Both the position numbers and the translations under genes were made by a program. Shown piece after piece: positions 1 to 5,344 of a stretch of 6,792 bases of DNA (its first letter is position 1; each line of letters opens with the position of its first letter). The notes below the pieces were generated by a model. The model was given only the letters and a program-made list of their open reading frames with translations, was not told where the DNA came from and did not search any database. Source of the DNA: Sulfitobacter sp. (lineage in GTDB: Bacteria > Pseudomonadota > Alphaproteobacteria > Rhodobacterales > Rhodobacteraceae); contig JAPKCR010000118.1 of assembly GCA_026421135.1 (NCBI GenBank), positions 1 to 6,792 on the forward strand, read 5' to 3'.

Positions 1-387
1 CCAAGCTTTGAACCCGATCGAACGCGCGGACATATTGATTGAGATGCGCAATTCGGGATTGCCTTGCAGTGCCATCATGCCAGCTCGCAAAGAAAGAACG
101 TCAATCTGCCGACCAAGCTGGGTCATCTCGACGACCGGCATAAATTCTCGGGCCGGTATGACGCGACCCGTTGGGTCCAGCACACGGATAAGTCCCTCGT
201 AAAAGGCAACTTTCCCAGTGGTAACATCCCGTATGATTGGTTGATACGCCATCAATGTCTGTTTGTGATCAACGGCGTCTTGGACCATTGATATGGTGGA
301 TTTGTCACGATGTGTGACCGCGTAGTCTAGCGGGTTGTCCCCACCCTCGGGGAGGTTGGCGAAGCGATGTTTGGACCGCTGTTGCAC
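1..387 (-). CDS. EAL-domain cyclic-di-GMP phosphodiesterase, N-terminal part (runs off the left edge)
   Basis: Translating the minus strand from a GTG at 387 gives 129 codons that stay open to the window edge. EAL domains hydrolyse cyclic-di-GMP to pGpG and so affect motility and attachment. The visible part matches the start of an EAL domain: AYQPII at residues 47-52, YEGLIR at 63-68 (the E-x-L-x-R signature, with E64, L66 and R68 present and Gly in place of the usual Ala), PAREFMPVVE at 78-87, and SINMSARSI at 116-124, where N118 is the expected metal-binding Asn. No sensor, GGDEF or membrane segment precedes the domain; there is only a polar leader of about 33 residues, so this looks like a stand-alone cytoplasmic EAL protein. 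The start is fixed by an in-frame TAA just upstream and a Shine-Dalgarno AAGGA. The later catalytic residues lie outside the window, so activity cannot be judged. I am confident of the family, not of the biological role. Confidence 0.88.
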   Translation of the reverse strand, partial: MQQRSKHRFANLPEGGDNPLDYAVTHRDKSTISMVQDAVDHKQTLMAYQPIIRDVTTGKVAFYEGLIRVLDPTGRVIPAREFMPVVEMTQLGRQIDVLSLRAGMMALQGNPELRISINMSARSIGFKAW

Positions 388-396
388 GTTGCAGAT

Positions 397-401
397 TCCT
401 T
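397..401 (-). promoter_or_regulatory. Shine-Dalgarno site fixing the GTG start of the EAL gene
   Basis: The minus strand reads AAGGA 9 bases ahead of the GTG at 387. The TAA stop that overlaps this site is in the same frame, so no earlier start is possible. The next in-frame ATG is codon 34 and has no comparable site. A GTG start is therefore the best choice. Confidence 0.7.
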
Positions 402-439
402 ATGACCCGGAGTGTGCTGCGTTAATGCATGTTATTTCG

Positions 440-454
440 CTAAGCGCGGGTTAA
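440..454. promoter_or_regulatory. Near-match to a CtrA box in the EAL/tag divergent region
   Basis: The plus strand reads CTAA-N7-TTAA and the minus strand TTAA-N7-TTAG, matching seven of the eight defined bases of the CtrA consensus TTAA-N7-TTAA. On the minus strand it lies 52 bases upstream of the EAL start. A weak -10-like TAACAT (429-434) follows it, which would place the box across the spacer and -35 region, as in known CtrA-activated promoters. It also lies 68 bases upstream of the tag ATG. CtrA is known to control motility and signalling genes in alphaproteobacteria, which suits an EAL gene better than tag. The match is short and one base is wrong, so this is a suggestion only. I see no convincing sigma-70 promoter for tag in the rest of 388-522. 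Confidence 0.3.
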
Positions 455-522
455 ACGTCGAATGAGAGACTATTTTTAGATTTGAGAAACACGCGGGCAG
501 TGCCGGCGTCGAAAGGGTGACT

Positions 523-1095
523 ATGCAACGCTGCAATTGGGCCGGTCCGGAACAGATTTATCTTGATTATCATGATACTGACTGGGGAGTGCCGGAATAT
601 GACAGCCGTGCGTTATGGGAAAAGCTTGTTCTTGACGGGTTTCAAGCGGGCCTGAGCTGGATCACAATCCTTAAAAAACGAGAGAATTTCCGAGAGGCCT
701 TCGCAGGGTTTGATCCAAATGTGATCGCCGAGTGGGGAGCCGCGGAGGTGGAGGAGCTGCTCCAAAACACTGGGATTATTCGCCACCGGGGAAAGATCGA
801 AGCGACGATTACGAACGCTCGCGTTTGGCAAAAGATCGAGGACCGAGAAGGGTTTGATAGCTATCTGTGGAATTACGTCGGTGGGGCACCTTTGCAAAAC
901 CGTTTTGCCACCCAAGCGGATGTGCCGCCCTCAACGCCATTGTCCGCGCAGATATCAAAAGACCTCAAGAAAGAGGGGTTCAAATTTTGTGGCCCAACAA
1001 TCGTTTATGCGTTCATGGAAGCCGTAGGCATGGTGAATGATCACATTGTCACCTGCCATCGACATGAACCGGTCGCGTCAATGAAGCGGACCTAA
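523..1095 (+). CDS. tag: DNA-3-methyladenine glycosylase I (Tag)
   Basis: This encodes a 190-residue cytoplasmic base-excision repair enzyme that removes 3-methyladenine from alkylated DNA. It matches the E. coli Tag family in length (187 residues) and along the whole sequence. The zinc-snap ligands are all visible: C4 and H17 at the N terminus, and H174 and C178 in NDHIVTC near the C terminus. Family landmarks include YHDTDWGVPE (16-25), QAGLSWITILKKRENF (41-56), GIIRHRGKI (residues 85-93) and GFKFCGPT. The base-pocket Tyr16 is conserved, but E. coli Glu38 is Asp here (LDGFQAGLSW). I chose ATG 523 over the in-frame GTG at 517 because AAAGGG (512-517) lies 5 bases before the ATG and would overlap the GTG. 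The EAL gene is divergent and the desaturase convergent, with 17 bases between the stop codons, so tag appears to be transcribed alone. Confidence 0.95.
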   Translation: MQRCNWAGPEQIYLDYHDTDWGVPEYDSRALWEKLVLDGFQAGLSWITILKKRENFREAFAGFDPNVIAEWGAAEVEELLQNTGIIRHRGKIEATITNARVWQKIEDREGFDSYLWNYVGGAPLQNRFATQADVPPSTPLSAQISKDLKKEGFKFCGPTIVYAFMEAVGMVNDHIVTCHRHEPVASMKRT

Positions 1096-1112
1096 TGGCT
1101 ACCAAGGGCGCG

Positions 1113-2144
1113 CTATTTCGCTTTTCTGGCTTGGGCAAATGACAGCAGTTTCTTGCTGCTTTCATCCCATAGATGCAGGCGCGCGTTAGAAAAGCTCTCT
1201 CGCAGGGTAAGGGTGTTGATCTGTGCCAAGGCGGTATGATCTCGTAGTACCTCGGGCAAACGATAAAAGGGGATCCGGCTGTACAAATGGTGCACATGAT
1301 GGATGCCGATGTTTGCGCTAAGCCATTGCAGCGGCGCAGGAAGTTTATAATGGGAACTGCCGTTCAGCGCGGCTTCGTGAATGTCCCAGGTGGGGTCAAC
1401 GTCCCACAGGGTCGTTTCGAACTGGTGCTGAACATAGAACAACCAAACGCCAGCGGTCGCTGCCAAAAGCGTCGTTGGCAAGAAGATCAGCAAGATCGGT
1501 TTGATTCCGCCAAAGTAAAAAACAACCGAAAGGGCGACGAGAATCGCGGCGTTGGTGCACATCGCGCTTACCCAATACCGTGCATGCTTGGTGAGGCCCA
1601 TGGGAACCCGCTGTTGGATAAAGAACAGATACAGTGGGCCCAGACCGAACAGCACCAGCGGATGGCGGTAGAGACGGTAGTACAACCGTTTCTTTGGGGT
1701 CAGTGCGCGATATTCGGCCACTGTCAGGGTGTCGATGTCGCCAATGCCGCGGCGTGTCAGATTGCCTGATGTGCTGTGGTGCATCGAATGTGAACGCTTC
1801 CAGACATCATAGGGGGTCAAGGTCAGAACACCCAGAACCCGGCCTAACCAATCACTTAGTGACCGATTTGAATAAAAAGCATAGTGCCCGCAGTCGTGTT
1901 GGATCGCAAACAAGCGCAGCAAAAAGGCTGCGTTGCAGGCAGAAATTGCGAGCGTTAACCAAGGGTTAATGGACAGTGAAACCCACGCTAGCGACCACAA
2001 AGCAATGAAAGGCACCACCGTCACGGCAAGTTCAAATGTGCTTCTCACAGCATTCGGATCACGGTAGGTCGACAGGACCTTGATCCAGTCGCGTGCCGAT
2101 GTCGCGTTCGCTGTTTGCCCAAAAGCGTTGGAGTTGTCGTTCAT
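1113..2144 (-). CDS. Membrane fatty acid desaturase (acyl-lipid, delta-12/omega-3-like family)
   Basis: This encodes a 343-residue integral membrane di-iron desaturase that would introduce a cis double bond into acyl chains using O2 and an electron donor. All three histidine boxes are intact: HDCGH (83-87, HXXXH), HSMHH (119-123, HXXHH) and HHVHH (282-286, HXXHH). The third box is followed by LYSRIPFYRLPEVLRDH, which resembles the delta-12/omega-3 group. FYVQHQFE (236-243) is another family landmark. Hydrophobic segments lie near residues 38-59, 62-82, 163-177, 193-211 and 216-236, and the histidine boxes fall on the cytoplasmic side in this fold. The reading frame continues 20 codons upstream to a TTG at 2204, but that TTG lies inside the predicted promoter and the ATG at 2144 starts a typical sequence, so I use the ATG; only a weak AGG precedes it. 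Regiospecificity and substrate cannot be read from the sequence, and no dedicated electron donor is encoded nearby. Confidence 0.93.
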   Translation of the reverse strand: MNDNSNAFGQTANATSARDWIKVLSTYRDPNAVRSTFELAVTVVPFIALWSLAWVSLSINPWLTLAISACNAAFLLRLFAIQHDCGHYAFYSNRSLSDWLGRVLGVLTLTPYDVWKRSHSMHHSTSGNLTRRGIGDIDTLTVAEYRALTPKKRLYYRLYRHPLVLFGLGPLYLFFIQQRVPMGLTKHARYWVSAMCTNAAILVALSVVFYFGGIKPILLIFLPTTLLAATAGVWLFYVQHQFETTLWDVDPTWDIHEAALNGSSHYKLPAPLQWLSANIGIHHVHHLYSRIPFYRLPEVLRDHTALAQINTLTLRESFSNARLHLWDESSKKLLSFAQARKAK

Positions 2145-2176
2145 ATGCCTGCTTTTCTTATTTTTTACCCGTCGCC

Positions 2177-2204
2177 TTGATAAACGAATGCGCCGTTTAG
2201 ACAA
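2177..2204 (-). promoter_or_regulatory. Candidate sigma-70-type promoter of the desaturase gene
   Basis: On the minus strand TTGTCT (2199-2204, -35) is followed after 16 bases by TATCAA (2177-2182, -10). Each hexamer matches four of six consensus bases. Transcription would start near 2170, giving a 5' leader of about 25 nt before the ATG at 2144. The position is good but the hexamers are imperfect. Confidence 0.4.
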
Positions 2205-2257
2205 CGCTTAAAAAAATGGCAGCCCCAAGAGGGCATTCCCTGAACGCTGTGCAGGCG

Positions 2258-2324
2258 TGTTAGTAGTTTCTTTTTGCGACGCAAATGGCGTTCCGAAAAA
2301 AGGTTGGTCACAGAACTACTAACA
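2258..2324. repeat. 11-bp perfect inverted repeat with a nested palindrome, between the desaturase and rpsD promoters
   Basis: TGTTAGTAGTT (2258-2268) and its exact reverse complement AACTACTAACA (2314-2324) flank 45 bases. Pairing extends two more base pairs on the inner side if one T is bulged. Inside lies TTTGCGACGCAAA (2273-2285), six-base arms around a central A. The element sits in the 402-bp gene-free stretch 2145-2546, upstream of both divergent promoters: about 54 bases from the desaturase -35 and 86 bases from the rpsD -35. No target-site duplication flanks it, no run of U follows the stem on either strand, and no ORF lies inside. It could be a paired operator or encode a small structured RNA. 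I cannot assign it to a known regulator. Confidence 0.6.
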
Positions 2325-2410
2325 GAATCATTGAGAAATCATTAAATTTGATCGGAAAGCGGCATTTCGGTGTGCGAAATCCCTTTCTCTCTATATTCAG
2401 GCTTCTCGCA

Positions 2411-2438
2411 TTGACTCCGCGCTAAACCCTCGTATAAG
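2411..2438 (+). promoter_or_regulatory. Sigma-70-type promoter of rpsD
   Basis: TTGACT (2411-2416) and TATAAG (2433-2438) are separated by 16 bases. Both hexamers match five of six consensus bases, making this the strongest promoter match in the window. The predicted start is near 2445, giving a leader of about 100 nt ahead of rpsD. A strong promoter suits a ribosomal protein gene. Confidence 0.7.
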
Positions 2439-2462
2439 CGCGGCTTCATTGGTGTTGGTGGA

Positions 2463-2540
2463 CCCTGCAAAGGGATCCCTGTCGGGCTTAAAGCCAGAGG
2501 ACAACGCCCTTTACCGTCCGCAAGGGCCTTATGAAGGAGA
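2463..2540 (+). promoter_or_regulatory. Structured 5' leader of rpsD with three candidate hairpins
   Basis: Three short stems can be read in order. CCCT (2463-2466) pairs with AGGG (2471-2474) around a GCAA tetraloop of the stable GNRA type. GGCT (2485-2488) pairs with AGCC (2492-2495). GCCCTT (2506-2511) pairs with AAGGGC (2522-2527) around 10 bases, ending 6 bases before the Shine-Dalgarno AAGGAGA (2534-2540). S4 is a known translational autoregulator in other bacteria, so the leader could be an S4 binding site, but that is inference. The stems may also be ordinary leader structure. Confidence 0.35.
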
Positions 2541-2546
2541 ACAGCC

Positions 2547-3167
2547 GTGACTAAACGCACCGCTGCCAAGCACAAAATTGACCGCCGCATGGGCGAAAAC
2601 ATCTGGGGCCGTCCAAAATCCCCAGTAAACCGTCGTGAATATGGCCCCGGCCAGCACGGTCAGCGCCGTAAGGGAAAGATTTCCGACTTTGGTATCCAGT
2701 TGCGCGCCAAGCAGAAGCTCAAGGGCTACTACGGCGACCTGACCGAAAAGCAGTTCCGCCGTATTTACGGTGAAGCCGAGCGTGTAAAAGGCGATACAGG
2801 TGAAAACCTGATTGGTCTGCTCGAGCGTCGCTTGGACGCGGTTGTGTACCGTGCCAAGTTTGTTGCTACCGTATTTGCCGCACGCCAGTTCGTGAACCAC
2901 GGCCACGTCAAAGTTAACGGCAAGAAGGTTAACATTCCTTCCTACCGCGTAAAAGAAGGCGACGTGATTGAAGTACGTGATCGTTCAAAGCAGATGGCAG
3001 CATTGCTGGAAGCCACTCAACTGCCAGAGCGTGACGTTCCTGACTACATGGATGTAGATCACTCCAAGATGGCGGCGACATTCGTACGCACCCCAACTCT
3101 GGGCGATGTACCTTACCCTGTCGTAATGGAACCAAACCTCGTGGTCGAATTCTACGCGAAGAACTAA
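2547..3167 (+). CDS. rpsD: 30S ribosomal protein S4 (RpsD/uS4)
   Basis: This encodes a 206-residue primary 16S rRNA-binding protein that nucleates assembly of the small-subunit body; the family is also known for decoding accuracy and translational autoregulation. The N terminus carries the family pattern with [18 protein letters not shown] (21-38). The S4 RNA-binding domain covers about residues 92-152 and includes [15 protein letters not shown] (113-127) and [11 protein letters not shown] (133-143). The protein ends in the usual [15 protein letters not shown] tail. It contains no cysteine, so it is the zinc-free form of S4. The start is GTG with an excellent AAGGAGA six bases upstream (2534-2540). 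It stands alone with its own promoter and terminator, not in the alpha operon with rpsM, rpsK, rpoA and rplQ as in E. coli. Confidence 0.98.
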   Translation: MTKRTAAKHKIDRRMGENIWGRPKSPVNRREYGPGQHGQRRKGKISDFGIQLRAKQKLKGYYGDLTEKQFRRIYGEAERVKGDTGENLIGLLERRLDAVVYRAKFVATVFAARQFVNHGHVKVNGKKVNIPSYRVKEGDVIEVRDRSKQMAALLEATQLPERDVPDYMDVDHSKMAATFVRTPTLGDVPYPVVMEPNLVVEFYAKN

Positions 3168-3190
3168 GGTTCCTCGCATATCTATTGCCA

Positions 3191-3227
3191 AGGGGCCGCG
3201 CTGGAGAATTCCGGCGCGGCCCTTTTC
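3191..3227 (+). terminator. Intrinsic terminator after rpsD
   Basis: GGGCCGCGC (3193-3201) pairs perfectly with GCGCGGCCC (3214-3222). The stem extends inward by a U-G and two G-C pairs to a 6-base AGAATT loop and outward by a G-U and an A-U pair. It is followed at once by CTTTTC and a T-rich stretch. It starts 24 bases after the rpsD stop, so rpsD is probably monocistronic and hisC needs its own promoter or read-through. Confidence 0.85.
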
Positions 3228-3251
3228 TGTTTGATCAGGGGTCTTGCGTGG

Positions 3252-3261
3252 GGCATATGCC
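3252..3261. promoter_or_regulatory. 10-bp palindrome upstream of hisC (possible operator)
   Basis: GGCATATGCC is a perfect palindrome, flanked by TGCGT (3245-3249) and ACGCA (3267-3271), which are themselves inverted but slightly off-centre. It lies between the rpsD terminator and hisC, where a promoter is expected. A weak -35/-10 pair, TTGATC (3231-3236) and CATATG (3254-3259) with a 17-base spacer, would place it over the -10. A regulator-binding site is possible, but no family can be named. Confidence 0.25.
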
Positions 3262-3271
3262 AAGTGACGCA

Positions 3272-3322
3272 GGGCCGACATCACAGGTGGCGCTGGTTAC
3301 GGCACGGGTCTATGGTCGGCCC
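3272..3322 (+). repeat. 8-bp perfect inverted repeat just upstream of the hisC ribosome-binding site
   Basis: GGGCCGAC (3272-3279) and GTCGGCCC (3315-3322) are exact reverse complements separated by 35 bases. The right arm ends three bases before the hisC Shine-Dalgarno AGGAG (3326-3330). If transcribed, the arms could form a stem next to the ribosome-binding site. No short leader ORF or run of His, Tyr or Phe codons that would show attenuation was found here. Confidence 0.4.
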
Positions 3323-3339
3323 GACAGGAGATTATACAG

Positions 3340-4422
3340 ATGACTACCGCTATTCGCCCGCAACCCGGCATCATGGACATCGACCTTTACCAGGGTGGGG
3401 CGTCCCATGTGGACGGGCTTGAAAACGTGATCAAGCTTAGCTCGAATGAGAACCCGTTGGGTCCATCTGATGCCGCGATCAAAGCATTTCGCGATGCGTC
3501 TTATGATTTGCACCGGTATCCTTCGTCGGATCACAACCGCCTGCGCCACGCCATAGCCAATGTGCATGGGCTGGACGCGGACCGCATCATTTGCGGGGCC
3601 GGATCGGACGAGATTATCGCCTTTTTATGCCAGGCGTATTCGGGTGAGGGCACTGAGGTGCTGCACACCGAGCACGGCTTTGGCATGTACCGTATTTCGG
3701 CTCTGGCGAACGGCGCAACGCCTGTAGAGGTCAAGGAAAACGAACGCGTCACTGATGTGGATGCATTGCTGGCGGGATGTACCAATAAGACGCGGCTGGT
3801 TTTTATAGCCAATCCCAACAACCCGACGGGCACGATGATCGGCTTAAGCGAGATTGAGCGGCTGGCGAAAGGTATTCCCAAGAAGGCGATTTTGGTTCTT
3901 GACGGTGCCTATGCCGAGTATGTCGAAGGATACGATGGTGGTGCTGCTTTGGTTGAAGCACATGAGAACATCGTTATGACGCGGACGTTTTCCAAGCTTT
4001 ATGGCTTGGGTGGTTTGCGGATCGGCTGGGGCTATGGGCCTGCGCACATTATCGATGTGCTGAACCGCGTTCGGGGACCATTCAATTTGGCCCAAGCCGG
4101 GTTAAACGCTGCTGAGGCCGCTATAAAAGATGTTGCCTATGCCGAACATTGTCGTGTTGAGAACGCGCGTTGGAGAAGCTGGATGGCTGATGCCCTGGCT
4201 GAAATTGGCGTGCCGTCTGACGTATCCTGCGCGAACTTTATTCTGGCGCGGTTCAAGTCCCGCACCGAGGCCGAGGCCTGCGATGAGTACCTAAAAACGC
4301 AAGGGCTGATCGTGCGCCGCGTCGCAGGCTATAAACTGCCGACCTGTCTGCGGATCACCGTCGGCGACGAAAGTGCGTGCCGCCGTGTTGTTCATGCCAT
4401 CCGACAGTTTAAGGGCGATTGA
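3340..4422 (+). CDS. hisC: Histidinol-phosphate / aromatic aminotransferase (HisC family)
   Basis: This encodes a 360-residue cytoplasmic PLP-dependent class I/II aminotransferase. HisC converts imidazole-acetol phosphate to histidinol phosphate with glutamate, and many members also transaminate phenylpyruvate, 4-hydroxyphenylpyruvate or prephenate. Visible landmarks are [12 protein letters not shown] (32-43), GAGSDEII (86-93, cofactor phosphate region), ANPNNPTGT (157-165, with PLP-contacting N161), LDGAYAEY (187-194, with D188 and Y191), [15 protein letters not shown] with Schiff-base K219 and phosphate-binding R227, and CLRITVG with carboxylate-binding R338. The length is normal for the family. 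The ATG has AGGAG nine bases upstream. It is followed after one base by a tyrC-type dehydrogenase and no other histidine gene is near, which suggests a role in tyrosine/phenylalanine synthesis, alone or in addition to histidine. Substrate preference cannot be read from the sequence. Confidence 0.95.
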   Translation: MTTAIRPQPGIMDIDLYQGGASHVDGLENVIKLSSNENPLGPSDAAIKAFRDASYDLHRYPSSDHNRLRHAIANVHGLDADRIICGAGSDEIIAFLCQAYSGEGTEVLHTEHGFGMYRISALANGATPVEVKENERVTDVDALLAGCTNKTRLVFIANPNNPTGTMIGLSEIERLAKGIPKKAILVLDGAYAEYVEGYDGGAALVEAHENIVMTRTFSKLYGLGGLRIGWGYGPAHIIDVLNRVRGPFNLAQAGLNAAEAAIKDVAYAEHCRVENARWRSWMADALAEIGVPSDVSCANFILARFKSRTEAEACDEYLKTQGLIVRRVAGYKLPTCLRITVGDESACRRVVHAIRQFKGD

Positions 4423-4423
4423 T

Positions 4424-5344
4424 ATGCCTGTGATTTACGAAAAAGTGGCCCTGATCGGGTTGGGTTTGATCGCGTCCTCAATGTTTTGGGGGATGAAGCG
4501 GGCAGGGCTGGCTGGAACGGTATCCGGCTTTGCACGCAGCGCCGAAACGCGTGATGCCGCGCGGGAAATTGGCCTGTGCGACGAGGTTTGCGATTCGATA
4601 GCTAAAGCAGTCAAAGACGCTGATCTGGTCGTGCTTTGTGTTCCAGTGGGCGTTATGGGATCTGTCGCGGCCGAAATGGCCGGGTTTCTAAAGCCCGGTT
4701 GCACGGTCACCGATGTGGGGTCGGTCAAGGCCGACGTGATCGCACAAGTCGGGCCATTGCTGCCCGAAGGCGTGCATTTTATTCCAGCCCATCCGTTGGC
4801 GGGGACCGAACATTCTGGCCCGCGCAGTGGCTTTGCTGAACTTTTTGACAACCGTTGGTGTCTGTTGGTGCCGGTTCCCGATACAAATCCGGATGCTCTC
4901 GCGCGGTTGCGAAATCTGTGGGAAGGGCTGGGTGCCAATGTCGAGGAAATGGATGCAGAGCATCATGACCTTGTTTTGGCCGTTACCAGCCATGCACCAC
5001 ACTTGATTGCCTATACGATGGTGGGCGTGGCCGATGATTTGCGCCGCGTGACCGACAGCGAAGTTATCAAATATTCGGCTGCCGGCTTTCGGGATTTTAC
5101 GCGGATTGCTGCCTCGGACCCGACCATGTGGCGCGACGTGTTCCTGACCAACAAGGACGCAACGCTCGAGATTCTAGGGCGGTTCACCGAAGAGCTTTTC
5201 GCCCTTCAACGTGCCATCCGCACCGGTGACGGTGATCACCTGCACTCCTATTTCACGCGGACCCGAGCGATCAGGCGCGGTATCATTGAGGCCGGCCAAG
5301 ATACTGACGCCCCGAATTTTGGGCGTCAACCGGCCAAGAAATGA
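4424..5344 (+). CDS. tyrC: Prephenate/arogenate (cyclohexadienyl) dehydrogenase
   Basis: This encodes a 306-residue cytoplasmic TyrA-family enzyme that oxidatively decarboxylates prephenate to 4-hydroxyphenylpyruvate and/or arogenate to tyrosine with NAD(P)+. An N-terminal Rossmann domain starts with VALIGLGLIASS (8-19, GxG at G12 and G14), followed by DLVVLCVPVGVM (67-78) and TDVGSVKA (96-103). The catalytic region PAHPLAGTEHSG (121-132) contains the expected H123, and TSHAPHLIAY (188-197) and AAGFRDFTRIA (219-229) mark the helical C-terminal domain. There is no fused chorismate mutase or ACT domain. I chose ATG 4424 rather than the in-frame GTG at 4373, which lies inside hisC: the Rossmann strand begins soon after the ATG, and AAGGG (4411-4415) lies eight bases before it. 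It is one base from the hisC stop and overlaps the next gene by four, so it is mid-operon. Prephenate versus arogenate preference is open. Confidence 0.93.
   Translation: MPVIYEKVALIGLGLIASSMFWGMKRAGLAGTVSGFARSAETRDAAREIGLCDEVCDSIAKAVKDADLVVLCVPVGVMGSVAAEMAGFLKPGCTVTDVGSVKADVIAQVGPLLPEGVHFIPAHPLAGTEHSGPRSGFAELFDNRWCLLVPVPDTNPDALARLRNLWEGLGANVEEMDAEHHDLVLAVTSHAPHLIAYTMVGVADDLRRVTDSEVIKYSAAGFRDFTRIAASDPTMWRDVFLTNKDATLEILGRFTEELFALQRAIRTGDGDHLHSYFTRTRAIRRGIIEAGQDTDAPNFGRQPAKK

Noticed and set aside
1287..1769. 160-codon open frame on the plus strand.
   Set aside because: It is antisense to the desaturase, whose three histidine boxes prove the minus frame. The translation shows no recognisable domain and no ribosome-binding site stands out.
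1955..1969. Perfect TTAA-N7-TTAA CtrA consensus.
   Set aside because: It lies inside the desaturase coding sequence, about 175 bases after its start, where it encodes part of a conserved hydrophobic segment. No gene start is nearby, so it is probably chance.
2145..2204. 20-codon N-terminal extension of the desaturase from a TTG.
   Set aside because: The extension is highly basic and unlike desaturase N termini, and its TTG is also the predicted -35. The ATG at 2144 is preferred, although its Shine-Dalgarno is weak.
2338..2352. AT-rich dyad ATCA-N7-TGAT upstream of rpsD.
   Set aside because: Only four-base arms match and the region is AT-rich, so chance is likely.
2529..2906. 125-codon open frame on the minus strand.
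   Set aside because: It is antisense to rpsD and its promoter-proximal leader; rpsD is certain.
4373..4423. 17-codon upstream extension of the tyrC frame from a GTG.
   Set aside because: It lies inside the end of hisC, and the ATG at 4424 has AAGGG at good spacing and a normal distance to the Rossmann motif.
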